Shown: positions 1 to 10,012 of the stretch, piece after piece
Layout: each line of letters starts with the position of its first letter
Position numbering within the stretch: position 1 is the stretch's first letter
NCBI RefSeq assembly: GCF_030403775.1
Contig: NZ_JAQMWQ010000024.1
Location: 1-64,000, forward strand
DNA length: 64,000 bases
Direction: 5' to 3'
From: Paenibacillus sp. BSR1-1
Lineage (GTDB): Bacteria; Bacillota; Bacilli; Bacillales; Cytobacillaceae
Program-made: the position numbers and the translations under genes
Notes under the pieces: generated by a model
Told to the model about the DNA's origin: nothing
What the model saw: the letters and a program-made list of their open reading frames with translations, nothing else
Databases searched by the model: none

Positions 1-74
1 TGATTTGGTTTGTTTTTTCCAATAAACATTCTAACCAAATTAACCTACGTATTTACGAGTAGGAGCTAGTTTCG

Positions 75-175
75 TTCATGATAACTCGGCGCTACAGCGC
101 CTGCGGGGTCTCCCCTGCCCCGTCCTCCCGCAGGAGTCTCGCGCCTTCCGCTCCAATCATCAAGGAGCTTTAACT
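75..175. repeat. GC-rich REP-like intergenic element
   Basis: A patch far more GC-rich than its surroundings. It contains nested inverted repeats: GGCGC/GCGCC (88-92 and 97-101) and CTGCGGG/CCCGCAG (101-107 and 127-133). On the minus strand it reads as the 'actcctgcggga ... gagaccccgcag' type of palindrome that I recall as dispersed in Bacillaceae intergenic regions. It has no coding capacity I would defend. It lies about 100 bases upstream of the rocD start and could form a strong cruciform or RNA hairpin. The dispersed-repeat identity is from memory and needs a genome-wide copy count. Confidence 0.55.
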
Positions 176-272
176 TAGCCATTTTTTTATAAAAAAATTT
201 CATTCTTTTTTCCTGCTCGGCTACAATAAAGTTATGTGTACATATCTTGTTAATGAAAAGGAGGAAATGTGA

Positions 273-1472
273 ATGGCTGCAAACATAAATACCAATGAAC
301 TTATTGAAAAAACAGAGAAATATGGCGCTAAAAATTATCATCCCCTGCCAATCGTCATCTCGCGTGCCGAAGGAGTTTGGGTGGAGGATCCTGAAGGAAA
401 CAAATACATGGACATGCTTAGTGCTTATTCGGCAGTTAATCAAGGCCACCGGCATCCGAAAATTATTCAGGCATTAAAGGAACAAGCGGACAAGGTGACA
501 TTAACTTCCCGTGCCTTTCATAACGACCAGCTTGGTCCATGGTATGAAAAGGTAAGTGAATTAACCAATAAAGAAATGGTTCTGCCTATGAACACAGGAG
601 CAGAGGCAGTTGAAACAGCTGTTAAGGCAGCACGCCGCTGGAGCTATGATGTAAAGGGAGTAGCGGAAGACCAAGCGGAAATAATCGGCTGTATTGGGAA
701 TTTTCATGGACGGACGATGACAGCAGTTTCACTATCGTCTGATGCGGAGTACAAACGAGGGTTTGGCCCAATGCTCCCGGGAATTAAGCTTGTGCCATAT
801 GGTGATTTAGAAGCAATAAAGCAAGCCATTACGCCAAATACAGCTGCCTTTTTAATCGAACCGATTCAAGGAGAAGCAGGCATCGTTATTCCGCCGCAAG
901 GTTTTATGAAGGCTGCTTATGAGCTGTGTAAAGCAAACAATGTCTTGTTTATCGCGGATGAAATTCAGGCCGGTTTAGCAAGAACAGGTAAAATGTTTGC
1001 CTGTGAGTGGGAAGGTATTGAACCTGACATGTATATTCTCGGAAAAGCTCTCGGAGGCGGAGTGTTTCCGATCTCTTGTGTTGTTGCTAATAAGGAGATT
1101 TTAGGAGTCTTTAATCCAGGCTCCCACGGATCTACCTTTGGAGGAAATCCGATGGCATGTGCTGTCTCAATTGCCGCGCTTGATGTCCTTGTTGATGAAA
1201 AGTTAGCTGAAAAATCCTTGGAGCTTGGTGAATACTTTTTAGGCAAACTTAAGGAAATTAAGAATCCGAATATTAAAGAAGTTCGCGGACGCGGTTTGTT
1301 TATTGGGGTGGAATTAACGGAACCGGCCCGAAAATATTGTGAACAATTAAAAGAACAGGGACTGTTGTGCAAGGAAACACACGATACAGTCATTCGATTT
1401 GCCCCGCCGCTCGTAATTACGAAAGATGAATTGGATTGGGCTATTGAAAGAATCATGAAAGTATTAGGTTAA
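273..1472 (+). CDS. rocD: Ornithine aminotransferase
   Basis: Cytosolic PLP enzyme that transfers the delta-amino group of ornithine to 2-oxoglutarate, giving glutamate semialdehyde; part of arginine and ornithine catabolism. The 399-residue length matches Bacillus RocD. Visible class-III aminotransferase signatures are [11 protein letters not shown] near residue 106, GNFHGRT near 142, the ADEIQ motif near 229, the PLP-lysine context [10 protein letters not shown] (Lys258) and STFGGNP. The ATG start follows AAGGAGGAAATGTGA. It lies 24 bases upstream of a glutamate dehydrogenase gene, so the pair would take ornithine-derived amino groups on to ammonium. No sigma-54 -24/-12 element is visible in the 272 bases available upstream, unlike B. 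subtilis roc genes; a TACAAT-like -10 occurs near 221. Confidence 0.96.
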   Translation: MAANINTNELIEKTEKYGAKNYHPLPIVISRAEGVWVEDPEGNKYMDMLSAYSAVNQGHRHPKIIQALKEQADKVTLTSRAFHNDQLGPWYEKVSELTNKEMVLPMNTGAEAVETAVKAARRWSYDVKGVAEDQAEIIGCIGNFHGRTMTAVSLSSDAEYKRGFGPMLPGIKLVPYGDLEAIKQAITPNTAAFLIEPIQGEAGIVIPPQGFMKAAYELCKANNVLFIADEIQAGLARTGKMFACEWEGIEPDMYILGKALGGGVFPISCVVANKEILGVFNPGSHGSTFGGNPMACAVSIAALDVLVDEKLAEKSLELGEYFLGKLKEIKNPNIKEVRGRGLFIGVELTEPARKYCEQLKEQGLLCKETHDTVIRFAPPLVITKDELDWAIERIMKVLG

Positions 1473-1496
1473 ATTGGGATTTCTAGAGGTGCCAAA

Positions 1497-2768
1497 ATGG
1501 GGAAATTTGATGAAGCAGGAAAAGAAAAAGAGACGTTAAACCTTCTTACATCAACACAAACTATTATTCATGATGCAATAATTGAACTAGGGTTTAATCA
1601 AGATATGTATCATTTGCTCAAAGAACCTCTAAAAACACTCCAAGTCAGGATCCCTGTTCGTATGGATGACGGCTCGACGAAAATATTTACTGGTTATAGA
1701 GCCCAGCATAATGACGCACTTGGTCCAACCATGGGCGGTGTCCGTTTTCATCATCAACTGAAAGAGGATGACATAAAAGCCTTATCAATGTGGATGAGTT
1801 TGAAATGCGGAATAGCAGATCTACCTTTCGGGGGAGGAAAGGGCGGCGTTATTTGCAATCCAAGGACGATGTCTTTTGGTGAACTGGAACGTTTAAGCCG
1901 TGGTTACGTAAGGGCTATAAGTCAAATTGTCGGACCAACTAAAGATATCCCCGCACCTGATATGTATACTAATTCGCAAATTATGTCTTGGATGATGGAT
2001 GAATACAGCCGTCTCCGACAATTTGATTCTCCTGGTTTTATTACAGGGAAACCCCTTGTTCTTGGAGGGTCAGAAGGCCGCGAAAAAGCAGGGGCAAAGG
2101 GTGTCACTATTTGTATCGAAGAAGCGGTCAAGAGGAGTGGAATCAGGTTAAAGGGAGCGCGGGTGATTGTTCAAGGATTCGGTAATGCCGGGAGCTTCAT
2201 CGCTAAATTAATGCACGAGGCTGGGGCCTATATCGTAGGGATTTCTGATGTATATGGCGCCCTTTATGATCCAGATGGGTTAAATATTGAGTATTTACTT
2301 AGCAGGCGTGATAGTTTTGGTACAGTTACCACCTTGTTCGAAGGTGCCATTTCCAATCAGGAACTGCTGGAGCAAGATTGTGATATTTTAGTTCCAGCAG
2401 CGACTTCCAATCAAATTACCGTAGAAAATGCGGGGAACATAAAAGCAAAGCTAATTGTAGAAGCAGCCAATGGCCCTACATCGCTTGAGGCAACCAAGGT
2501 TCTAACGGAGCGTGGGGTTTTAATTGTCCCTGATGTCCTGGCAGGTGCTGGCGGTGTAACGGTTTCCTATTTCGAGTGGGTTCAAAATAAACAGGGCTAT
2601 TATTGGAGTCCAGAGGAAATAACCGAAAAATTACGGAATAGAATCGTCAAGTCATTTAATGAAATATACGACCTCGCGCAAAACAGGCAAATAAATATGC
2701 GCTTAGCTGCCTATATCGTTGGCATAAGAAAAATGGCCGAAGCCTCAATATATAGAGGGTGGATCTAA
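1497..2768 (+). CDS. gudB: Catabolic NAD-specific glutamate dehydrogenase (RocG/GudB type)
   Basis: Oxidative deamination of glutamate to 2-oxoglutarate and ammonium. At 423 residues it matches B. subtilis RocG (424) and GudB (427). The N-terminal dimerisation/substrate domain carries the lysine motif PFGGGKGGV and the catalytic aspartate context IPAPDMYT. The Rossmann part carries VIVQGFGNAGSF. The C-terminal end YRGWI is typical. It starts at ATG after AGAGGTG, 24 bases after rocD, and the two form an operon ending in the hairpin at 2772-2808. From sequence alone I cannot decide between rocG and gudB; the 9-bp direct repeat that inactivates gudB in laboratory B. subtilis is not evident. Confidence 0.93.
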   Translation: MGKFDEAGKEKETLNLLTSTQTIIHDAIIELGFNQDMYHLLKEPLKTLQVRIPVRMDDGSTKIFTGYRAQHNDALGPTMGGVRFHHQLKEDDIKALSMWMSLKCGIADLPFGGGKGGVICNPRTMSFGELERLSRGYVRAISQIVGPTKDIPAPDMYTNSQIMSWMMDEYSRLRQFDSPGFITGKPLVLGGSEGREKAGAKGVTICIEEAVKRSGIRLKGARVIVQGFGNAGSFIAKLMHEAGAYIVGISDVYGALYDPDGLNIEYLLSRRDSFGTVTTLFEGAISNQELLEQDCDILVPAATSNQITVENAGNIKAKLIVEAANGPTSLEATKVLTERGVLIVPDVLAGAGGVTVSYFEWVQNKQGYYWSPEEITEKLRNRIVKSFNEIYDLAQNRQINMRLAAYIVGIRKMAEASIYRGWI

Positions 2769-2771
2769 ATT

Positions 2772-2808
2772 TTCCTTGCAATCTTTGTGGGTGCAAGGGA
2801 ATTTTTTT
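2772..2808 (+). terminator. Terminator of rocD-gudB
   Basis: CCTTGCA (2774-2780) pairs with TGCAAGG (2792-2798) and is followed by a run of seven T. It lies four bases after the gudB stop codon. Confidence 0.8.
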
Positions 2809-2861
2809 GCAAAAAACTTTTATATCAATAATAATGGAATGTGAAAAGGATGGTGTTAATT

Positions 2862-4025
2862 TTGGATAATTTTACATTTTGGAATCCCACTGTTTTAATT
2901 TTTGGGAGAGATCAGGTTGAACAATTAAAAACACAGGTTTCTCGCTTTGGAAAAAAGGTGCTTCTCGTGTATGGCGGCGGCAGTATCAAGCGAAACGGCT
3001 TATATGAAAAGGTGACTGCCCTTTTAGATGAAATCGGGGCTGAAGTTTATGAGCTATCAGGTGTAGAACCCAATCCTCGCCTTACAACTGCCCAAAAAGG
3101 GATTGAAATCTGTAAAAAAGAAGGCATTGAATTCCTGTTGGCGGTGGGCGGCGGAAGCGTAATCGACTGCACCAAATTGATTGCTGCCGGTGCAAAATAT
3201 GATGGAGATGCCTGGGATTTGGTAACAAGAAAAGCAGTTGCGAAGGATGCTCTTCCATTTGGGACTGTTTTGACGCTGGCTGCTACGGGTTCGGAAATGA
3301 ATGCCGGTTCGGTTATTACCAATTGGGAAACAAATGAAAAATATGGCTGGGGAAGTCCTGTGACGTTCCCTAAATTTTCAATTTTAGATCCTGTTAACAC
3401 TTTTACTGTTCCACGTGATCAAACCATATATGGAATAGTTGATATGATGTCACATGTTTTGGAGCATTATTTTCATCTTGAAGAAAATACAGATTTTCAG
3501 GACCGTATGTGTGAAGGCTTGCTGATGACTGTCATGGAAACAGCGCCGAAATTGCTCGCTGAGTTAGAAAATTATGAACACCGGGCTACGGTACTTTACT
3601 GCGGAACAATGGCCTTAAATGGTATTTTAAACATGGGATACCGCGGCGATTGGGCGACACATAATCTTGAACATGCGGTTTCAGCTGTTTATGATATCCC
3701 TCATGGCGGCGGGCTGGCGATTTTGTTCCCGCACTGGATGGAGCATAATCTCTCAGTCAAACCGGAACGCTTTAAAAAGTTGGCGGTAAGGGTGTTTGGT
3801 GTTAATCCGGAAGGAAAAAGTGACGAGGAAACAGGACTTGAAGGAATTAGAAAACTTCGTGAATTCTGGAGCAGCATTGGTGCCCCAGCTCGGTTAGCTG
3901 ATTATGATATTGATGACAGCAAGCTTGAAATTATGGCAGACAAAGCCATGGTGTATGGGGAGTTTGGAAACTTTAAAAAGCTAAATCGTGAAGATACACT
4001 AGCAATTTACCGCGCATCATTATAA
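2862..4025 (+). CDS. Iron-containing (butanol-type) NAD(P)H-dependent alcohol dehydrogenase
   Basis: Group III iron-type alcohol dehydrogenase of the YugJ/YugK-BdhA class, reducing aldehydes such as butyraldehyde. The GGGS motif in [11 protein letters not shown] and VGGGSVIDC binds the nucleotide. TGSEMN and the metal-ligand histidines in [10 protein letters not shown] and [15 protein letters not shown] are visible. I chose the TTG at 2862 because AAAAGGATGGTG sits eight bases upstream, and it gives 387 residues, the length I recall for YugJ. A GTG at 2841 overlaps the ribosome binding site. The gene precedes pgi, as yugJ/yugK do in B. subtilis. Confidence 0.9.
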   Translation: MDNFTFWNPTVLIFGRDQVEQLKTQVSRFGKKVLLVYGGGSIKRNGLYEKVTALLDEIGAEVYELSGVEPNPRLTTAQKGIEICKKEGIEFLLAVGGGSVIDCTKLIAAGAKYDGDAWDLVTRKAVAKDALPFGTVLTLAATGSEMNAGSVITNWETNEKYGWGSPVTFPKFSILDPVNTFTVPRDQTIYGIVDMMSHVLEHYFHLEENTDFQDRMCEGLLMTVMETAPKLLAELENYEHRATVLYCGTMALNGILNMGYRGDWATHNLEHAVSAVYDIPHGGGLAILFPHWMEHNLSVKPERFKKLAVRVFGVNPEGKSDEETGLEGIRKLREFWSSIGAPARLADYDIDDSKLEIMADKAMVYGEFGNFKKLNREDTLAIYRASL

Positions 4026-4032
4026 ATTCAAG

Positions 4033-4061
4033 AACTCGGGCACTCGGTGTCCGAGTTTTTT
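4033..4061 (+). terminator. Terminator after alcohol dehydrogenase gene
   Basis: An 11-bp stem, AACTCGGGCAC (4033-4043) with GTGTCCGAGTT (4047-4057), one G-U pair and a TCG loop, runs into a T tract. Confidence 0.88.
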
Positions 4062-4207
4062 AGGAATATGAATATCATTCGACAAAATCTACGAAAACGC
4101 AAAAAAATTATCGAAAATGGGTACGCTTACATGAGGGGAACTAGCTTGATAATCCGTCAGTCATTCGTTAAAGTGATTATTGAAAATAAAATTATGGAGG
4201 ATCATTC

Positions 4208-5557
4208 ATGACACACGTTCGTTTTGATTACTCAAAAGCATTAACCTTTTTTGGAGAACATGAACTTACATACTTGCGGGATGCCGTAAAAGTTGCCCAC
4301 CATTCGCTGCATGAGCAAACAGGTGCGGGCAGTGACTTTTTAGGCTGGATTGAGCTTCCAACTAACTATGATAAAGAAGAATTTTCCCGTATCCAAAAAT
4401 CAGCCGAAAAAATTAAAGCTGATTCAGACGTTCTTCTTGTCATTGGAATTGGTGGTTCTTACCTGGGTGCAAGAGCAGCGATAGAAATGCTCCAGCACAG
4501 TTTTTATAATTCGCTTCCAAAAGATAAGCGGACTACCCCGCAAATCATTTTTGTTGGAAACAATATTAGTTCTACATACATGAGGGATGTAATGGATCTC
4601 CTTGATGGTAAAGATTTCTCCATAAATGTTATTTCTAAGTCTGGAACAACAACAGAACCGGCGATTGCTTTCCGTCTTTTCCGAAAGCTTCTTGAAGAAA
4701 AATATGGACAAGAGGAATCACGTAAAAGAATTTATGCGACTACAGATAAAGCAAGAGGTGCTTTAAAAACATTATCAAATGAAGAAGGCTACGAAACCTT
4801 TGTCATTCCAGATGATGTCGGCGGCCGTTACTCCGTTTTAACTGCAGTTGGTTTACTTCCAATTGCTGTAAGCGGTGCAAACATTGAAAAAATGATGGAA
4901 GGAGCTGCCAAAGCACAGGAGGATTTTGGTCATTCCGAGCTTGAAGACAATGCCGCCTACCAATATGCTGCCGTTCGAAATGCTCTTTATAATAAGGGAA
5001 AAACGATTGAAATGCTGATTAACTATGAGCCGGGACTTCAGTATTTCTCAGAGTGGTGGAAACAGCTTTTTGGCGAAAGTGAAGGAAAAGACCAAAAAGG
5101 AATTTTTCCATCTTCGGCAAACTTCTCAACAGATCTTCACTCACTTGGTCAATATGTCCAAGAAGGCCGCCGCGATTTATTTGAAACGATTATTCAGGTT
5201 GAAAAACCCCGTCATGAGCTTTCCATTGAAGAAATGGAAAATGACCTGGATGGCCTTAATTACTTAGCAGGCAAAACGATTGATTTTGTCAACAACAAGG
5301 CGTTTGAAGGCACGATGCTTGCTCATACAGACGGCGGTGTACCGAATCTGATTGTAACCATTCCATCTTTAGATGAGTATACATTCGGCTATCTGGTCTA
5401 TTTCTTTGAAAAAGCTTGTGCCATGAGTGGATACCTGCTTGGAGTCAATCCATTTGACCAGCCTGGGGTTGAAGCTTATAAAGTCAATATGTTTGCATTA
5501 CTGGGTAAACCAGGATATGAAGAGAAAAAAGCAGAACTTGAAAAACGCTTGAAATAA
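4208..5557 (+). CDS. pgi: Glucose-6-phosphate isomerase
   Basis: Interconverts glucose 6-phosphate and fructose 6-phosphate in central carbon metabolism. The 449-residue length is the standard Gram-positive Pgi size. Motifs seen include [13 protein letters not shown] near residue 78, the sugar-phosphate loop [12 protein letters not shown] near 140, the [11 protein letters not shown] signature near 206 and the C-terminal [10 protein letters not shown] with the catalytic lysine. The ATG follows TATGGAGG. It is monocistronic by appearance, between two strong terminators. The neighbouring order alcohol dehydrogenase-pgi-yugN-yugO matches B. subtilis. Confidence 0.98.
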   Translation: MTHVRFDYSKALTFFGEHELTYLRDAVKVAHHSLHEQTGAGSDFLGWIELPTNYDKEEFSRIQKSAEKIKADSDVLLVIGIGGSYLGARAAIEMLQHSFYNSLPKDKRTTPQIIFVGNNISSTYMRDVMDLLDGKDFSINVISKSGTTTEPAIAFRLFRKLLEEKYGQEESRKRIYATTDKARGALKTLSNEEGYETFVIPDDVGGRYSVLTAVGLLPIAVSGANIEKMMEGAAKAQEDFGHSELEDNAAYQYAAVRNALYNKGKTIEMLINYEPGLQYFSEWWKQLFGESEGKDQKGIFPSSANFSTDLHSLGQYVQEGRRDLFETIIQVEKPRHELSIEEMENDLDGLNYLAGKTIDFVNNKAFEGTMLAHTDGGVPNLIVTIPSLDEYTFGYLVYFFEKACAMSGYLLGVNPFDQPGVEAYKVNMFALLGKPGYEEKKAELEKRLK

Positions 5558-5597
5558 ATAAAGGTTCTATTCAATTTTTTTGCGATAATAGCCTAAA

Positions 5598-5639
5598 TAA
5601 AAAAGTGCTGATTGGATTTACACAATCAGCACTTTTTTT
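5598..5639 (+). terminator. Terminator of pgi
   Basis: A 14-bp stem, AAAAGTGCTGATTG (5601-5614) with CAATCAGCACTTTT (5623-5636), followed by further T. Confidence 0.92.
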
Positions 5640-5689
5640 AGTGAAATTGGAGAAACTAACAGTAATGTCTAAAAGGGGGTAAATTTAAA

Positions 5690-6091
5690 ATGATTGAATT
5701 ACCATCGAAAGTAGAAGGGAAACAATTTGATTTATACAAGCTTGAACAAAAATTAAAACCTATCGGATATTCGATTGGCGGCAATTGGGATTATGATCAC
5801 GGAGCATTCGACTATAAAATCAATGATGATGATAGTTATGAGTTCCTGCGCTTGCCATTTAAAGCTGTGGACGGCCAGCTAGATGCCAGAAATTGTACAG
5901 TTCAATTAGAAAGACCATTTCTGTTATCACATGTTTATGAATCAGGACTTGATCAACTAGGATCTTCAGGAGGAGGTACATTTAACCAATTCCAAGATCC
6001 TGTTGATAAGGATGCCAGTTTTCCAGAACAATATATCGAAACCGGAAAATCGCTAGTTCAGGAACTAGAGTCGTTGCTGTTAAACGATTAG
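5690..6091 (+). CDS. yugN: YugN-like family protein, function unknown
   Basis: A 133-residue soluble, acidic protein with no signal peptide or membrane segment. Residues such as GYSIGGNWDYDHGAFDYK and FLRLPFKAV agree with my recollection of the YugN-like family, and the position directly after pgi and next to yugO is the same as in B. subtilis. The family has no established biochemical function that I know of. The ATG follows AAAAGGGGG. The stop lies two bases from the stop of the convergent channel gene and no hairpin separates them. Confidence 0.85.
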   Translation: MIELPSKVEGKQFDLYKLEQKLKPIGYSIGGNWDYDHGAFDYKINDDDSYEFLRLPFKAVDGQLDARNCTVQLERPFLLSHVYESGLDQLGSSGGGTFNQFQDPVDKDASFPEQYIETGKSLVQELESLLLND

Positions 6092-6093
6092 CA

Positions 6094-7080
6094 TTATTTA
6101 AAAGTTAACAACTGGTCTTTTTCTTCAATTTTTAACGAGTGGGAGGGGTTAAGCATGGTATCCTCCCCTCTTTTGATTCCGATTAAAAGAAAGCCTTTGC
6201 TGAAAAGCTCCTGACACAGCTCCGTAAAGGTCTTTCCAATATCTGTATCCGTTACTGAAGAGGAAGATAATCGACTTTCCTGCAGCTGATGAATTACGTT
6301 AGATAAGAGCCCATCACCATTGGAATGAAGGCTGTTCACCATAAAAACGCTGGTAAGCTTATTTGATTGAATAACTTCGTCAGCACCTGCTCTAATCGCA
6401 TTAATCACTTGTTCAGCGGTTAATATTTCAACGATGCATTTAACCTTTGAGCATAGCCCTTTAATCGTTAATAAGGTTAAAATACTATTCATATCTGCCT
6501 GCAGTTCATCATTTCCTCGGTCGGCAGTGATTAAAACCTTTTCTGCCTTTTCGATATCACTTTTAATGATCGTTTCATCTACATGACCTTTTCCTTGAAT
6601 AAAATGAACAAATTTTGATTTTACCGGATTCGTTTCAAGTGTTTCATCGATTAAGACAATCATTTGTGGAAAATTAGTATTGGTCAGCTTGCTGATTAAT
6701 TCTTTGGAGCGTTCATTCCAGCCAATGATAATGATGTGGTTTTCACCTTTAAAAGGAATTCTTCCTTCTGAAAAGGCATCTTGCTTTGTAACCGCTGCAG
6801 CTGCGAGTGTTCCAAAATAGGAAGAAACAAAACCAACCCCCAGTAAGATTAAAAATAACGCAGTTAATCTGCCCATTAATGAATGAGGTACATAATCTCC
6901 ATACCCCACCGTGGAAGCTGTGATAATAGCCCACCAAATTCCATCAAAAATAGTTGGAAAGGTTTCTGGTTCTAATAGATGAATCGATACTCCAAAGGTA
7001 AGAAAAACAAGCAGGGCAATCAGTAAAATCCTTACTAGAAGCGGCATTCGTAAAAAGCTTATATAAACCCTATTTGGCAC
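6094..7080 (-). CDS. yugO: Potassium channel with RCK (TrkA-N) domain
   Basis: Two-transmembrane K+ channel subunit. Helices lie near residues 10-30 and 70-95, flanking a pore loop with the selectivity filter TVGYGDYVP. A cytosolic RCK/TrkA-N domain begins with HIIIIGWNERS and is followed by a C-terminal TrkA-C-like region. The start is GTG at 7080, six bases after AGAGGTG, giving 328 residues, equal to B. subtilis YugO; a GTG nine bases upstream overlaps the ribosome binding site. In B. subtilis YugO acts in biofilm formation and electrical signalling together with the small protein MstX encoded just upstream. I find no mstX upstream here: the next 150 bases lead straight into a divergent gene. 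Confidence 0.93.
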   Translation of the reverse strand: MPNRVYISFLRMPLLVRILLIALLVFLTFGVSIHLLEPETFPTIFDGIWWAIITASTVGYGDYVPHSLMGRLTALFLILLGVGFVSSYFGTLAAAAVTKQDAFSEGRIPFKGENHIIIIGWNERSKELISKLTNTNFPQMIVLIDETLETNPVKSKFVHFIQGKGHVDETIIKSDIEKAEKVLITADRGNDELQADMNSILTLLTIKGLCSKVKCIVEILTAEQVINAIRAGADEVIQSNKLTSVFMVNSLHSNGDGLLSNVIHQLQESRLSSSSVTDTDIGKTFTELCQELFSKGFLLIGIKRGEDTMLNPSHSLKIEEKDQLLTFK

Positions 7081-7265
7081 AACAAACACCTCTTTTCTAC
7101 TAAGTAATATTATGGACGAAATTTGAGGTTCTCATAATCCTATCTAGTAATTTATAAAAAAACACTAATATGTATGGAAGGGTTTTTTATAGGAATAAAT
7201 TCCATCAAATTTGTAAAATTTAAACGAAAGTGACCATTTATTTCAAGATTTATGAGGTGTATAAG

Positions 7266-8942
7266 GTGCTGATTGAAAGAAAAAAGGAGCGAAGATATAT
7301 CCTCTTTGCCTTGATTGTTCTTGCCGTCTATCTTTCCCCGCTGTTTATTCTTCAAGAAAATGCCCATATTCGTGTCCATGATAATTTGGACTCTAATTTG
7401 GCATGGTATAAGGTTTTAGCAAGAAGCGGCGAGATATTTGGCGATGTACAGGATCCTATCCCGCAAATCATTAATGGACTGCTGTCCAGAAATGCCTTCG
7501 GAACAGAATATAGCGTGATTGTTTGGTTATATGCTCTTCTTCCAACCATGGCAGCCTATGGGTTGAGTCAAGCTTTAACAAGGCTTGTGGCCTTTTTCGG
7601 GATGTATGTACTGTTAAAGGCGCATTTACTTCCCGGGGAAAAATGGCTTCCAATTCAAATAGTAACGGCTTTAGCTTTTGCTTTAACACCTTTTTGGCCG
7701 TCAGGGATGCTGAGTACGTTAGGGATGCCGCTCGCACTTTGGGCGTTCCTTAATTTTAGGAATCGAGAGGATACGTGGAAGGATTATTTAGTACTAACCT
7801 TATTACCCTTATACGCGAGTATTGTTTTAGGCTTTTTCTTTTTCTTAAGCGCCATGGGCATCTTCTGGCTTACAGACGTTGTTAGAAGAAAAGGCTGGAA
7901 CCTGCGCTTTTTATTTGCCATTGTTTATATGACCTTTATTTTTATGCTAGTAGAATATCGCTTAGTTTATTCGTTTCTATTCACTACTGAGCCCAATAGC
8001 CGAGACGAATATTTCCATGCTCACCTGCCATTTTGGAGTGCCGTTCGGCTCTTTTTTAAAAATTACTTGCTAGGTCATACGCATGTTCTGACCATCCATA
8101 CTTTATTTATTTTACCTGCTATGTTTATTGCCTTTTATTTTGTTTTTATGAAAAAGCTTTGGAAACAGGAAAGAATTTTTGTGTTTTTATTTGTATTAAA
8201 TATTTTGTTGTCCGCTTGGTATGCCTTTTGGTTTTATGAGGGCTGGCTTCCTTTGACAAAGAGATTCCATTTTATGGATACGTTTAATTTTGCCCGCTAT
8301 CATTTTTTGAGGCCGCTTGTGATTTATGCCAGTTTTGCCCTCGCCTTAAAGATTATTTCACTGCAGGGATTTTCCTGGAGGAATACGGCGAAATGGTTTG
8401 CTATTATGCAAATTGTCTTTTTAGGATTATTTAATGATGAAATCATTTATCAACAAAAACCAACTGTAAAGGAATTCTATGCAGTAGATTTATTTGGGAA
8501 AATTAAAGAGCATATTGCTCTGCCTCAAGAAAAATATCGGGTAGCCAGCATCGGAATCCATCCAGCAATCTCCCAATACAACGGATTCTACACACTGGAT
8601 ACCTATAATAATTTTTATCCCTTAAGCTATAAGCATCAATTTAGGAAAATAATTGAAAAAGAGTTAGCAAAAAATAAAACGGTGCGAACGTATTACGATC
8701 AATGGGGCGGGCGCTGCTATCTGTTTACGGCTCAGCTCGGAAAAAGATATATGATCAAAAAGGATTCGAAACGGCATTTGAAAAAACTAGAGTTAAATAC
8801 TGATGTTTTTAAAGAAATGGGCGGCCGTTACATATTCTCTGCTATCCCAATCGATAATGCCGAGCAAAATCAGTTACAGCTAGACAAAGTGTTCGAATCG
8901 AAGAAATCTGCCTGGAAAATTTATTTATATAAGATATTGTAG
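7266..8942 (+). CDS. YkoS-like polytopic membrane protein
   Basis: About 558 residues with some 10-12 hydrophobic segments in the first 400 residues, alternating with loops, and a soluble C-terminal tail of about 140 residues. This resembles the B. subtilis YkoS family (DUF6044) and broadly the architecture of GT-C type glycosyltransferases, but I see no defining catalytic motif. The start is uncertain: GTG 7266 has GAGGTG six bases upstream and opens a positively charged N-terminus before the first helix, whereas an earlier GTG at 7230 has only a weak ribosome binding site. The gene lies 20 bases before a polyprenyl-sugar synthase-like glycosyltransferase, the same pairing as ykoS-ykoT. A joint role in glycan modification is inferred. 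Confidence 0.8.
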   Translation: MLIERKKERRYILFALIVLAVYLSPLFILQENAHIRVHDNLDSNLAWYKVLARSGEIFGDVQDPIPQIINGLLSRNAFGTEYSVIVWLYALLPTMAAYGLSQALTRLVAFFGMYVLLKAHLLPGEKWLPIQIVTALAFALTPFWPSGMLSTLGMPLALWAFLNFRNREDTWKDYLVLTLLPLYASIVLGFFFFLSAMGIFWLTDVVRRKGWNLRFLFAIVYMTFIFMLVEYRLVYSFLFTTEPNSRDEYFHAHLPFWSAVRLFFKNYLLGHTHVLTIHTLFILPAMFIAFYFVFMKKLWKQERIFVFLFVLNILLSAWYAFWFYEGWLPLTKRFHFMDTFNFARYHFLRPLVIYASFALALKIISLQGFSWRNTAKWFAIMQIVFLGLFNDEIIYQQKPTVKEFYAVDLFGKIKEHIALPQEKYRVASIGIHPAISQYNGFYTLDTYNNFYPLSYKHQFRKIIEKELAKNKTVRTYYDQWGGRCYLFTAQLGKRYMIKKDSKRHLKKLELNTDVFKEMGGRYIFSAIPIDNAEQNQLQLDKVFESKKSAWKIYLYKIL

Positions 8943-8962
8943 ACATCGGGGGTATATAACAG

Positions 8963-10003
8963 ATGATGGAACCAGTTCTTACGATTGTGGTGCCGTGCTA
9001 TAACGAAGAAGAGGTATTGCCGGAGACAATAATGAAGCTTAGTCAGCTGCTTCAGGAGCTAATGGGCGATGAGCTTGTTTCAAAGCAAAGCAAAATATTA
9101 TTTGTCGATGACGGAAGTAAGGATCGTACGTGGGAAATGATTTACAAAGAAGGGTTAAAAAACGACCATGTGAGGGGCTTAAAATTAGCACGCAATGTTG
9201 GACATCAAAACGCATTATTGGCTGGTTTATTTACTGCTAAGGAACTTTCTGATTGTGTCGTTTCCATTGATGCTGATTTACAAGATGATATTCAGGTTAT
9301 ACGTGATTTTATGTTGAAATTCCATGAAGGCTGTGAAATTGTTTACGGTGTTCGAAAAGGCCGTGATACAGATACCTTTTTTAAACGAAGCACGGCACAG
9401 GGATTTTATAAAATCATGAAAATACTCGGTGTCGATCTTATTTACAACCATGCGGATTTCCGGTTAATGAGCAAAAGGGCTTTGCATGAGCTGGAGCGAT
9501 TTAAAGAGGTTAATCTGTTTTTAAGGGGAATTGTCCCGCTTCTCGGCTTTCGAACTGACGTGGTCTATTATGACCGCCTAGAAAGGCAGGCCGGGGAAAC
9601 AAAGTATCCGTTAAAGAAAATGTTGGCCTTCGCGTTTGATGGAATTACGTCCTTTTCAATCTCTCCGATTCGTTTTGTTTTAATGATTGGCTTTGTCTCA
9701 TTCTTTATGAGCCTTGTTTTTGGAGGCTACTTTTTAACGTTAAAATTTTGGGGGAATACTGAAACAGGCTGGACATCAATGATTACATCCATTTGGTTAA
9801 TTGGCGGTTTGCAGTTAATTGCCATCGGTTTAATTGGAGAATATGTTGGGAAAATCTATAAAGAAACAAAGCAGCGCCCCAAGTATATCATTGATATTGA
9901 TTCTTTTAATTTGCCTTTGCCAAGGCATCGTATGCTTAACCAAACCGGTGAGGATGAGCTTTATAACCTTGATTTTAGAAAAATAGCTGAATCCAATAAA
10001 TAG
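8963..10003 (+). CDS. Family 2 glycosyltransferase, polyprenyl-phosphate hexose synthase-like (YkoT type)
   Basis: 346 residues. The N-terminal GT2 domain shows VVPCYNEEEVLPE, LFVDDGSKDRTW, LARNVGHQNALLAGL and the metal-binding DADLQDD. Two C-terminal transmembrane helices (about residues 232-258 and 272-297) follow, the layout of dolichyl/undecaprenyl-phosphate hexose synthases such as DPM1, GtrB and YkoT. It would load a sugar on a lipid carrier at the cytoplasmic face. The ATGATG start follows a GGGGG-type ribosome binding site. It is co-transcribed with the polytopic membrane protein upstream, which is the likely partner that uses the lipid-linked sugar. Confidence 0.9.
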   Translation: MMEPVLTIVVPCYNEEEVLPETIMKLSQLLQELMGDELVSKQSKILFVDDGSKDRTWEMIYKEGLKNDHVRGLKLARNVGHQNALLAGLFTAKELSDCVVSIDADLQDDIQVIRDFMLKFHEGCEIVYGVRKGRDTDTFFKRSTAQGFYKIMKILGVDLIYNHADFRLMSKRALHELERFKEVNLFLRGIVPLLGFRTDVVYYDRLERQAGETKYPLKKMLAFAFDGITSFSISPIRFVLMIGFVSFFMSLVFGGYFLTLKFWGNTETGWTSMITSIWLIGGLQLIAIGLIGEYVGKIYKETKQRPKYIIDIDSFNLPLPRHRMLNQTGEDELYNLDFRKIAESNK

Positions 10004-10012
10004 TTTTTGTGT

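Noticed and set aside
965-1456. 163-codon open frame on the minus strand within rocD
   Set aside because: Antisense shadow of a clear, complete rocD; no ribosome binding site and no known motif.
7152-7379. 75-codon minus-strand frame, considered as mstX upstream of yugO
   Set aside because: Charged and asparagine-rich with no hydrophobic helix or ribosome binding site; it overlaps the divergent membrane-protein gene. Not MstX-like.
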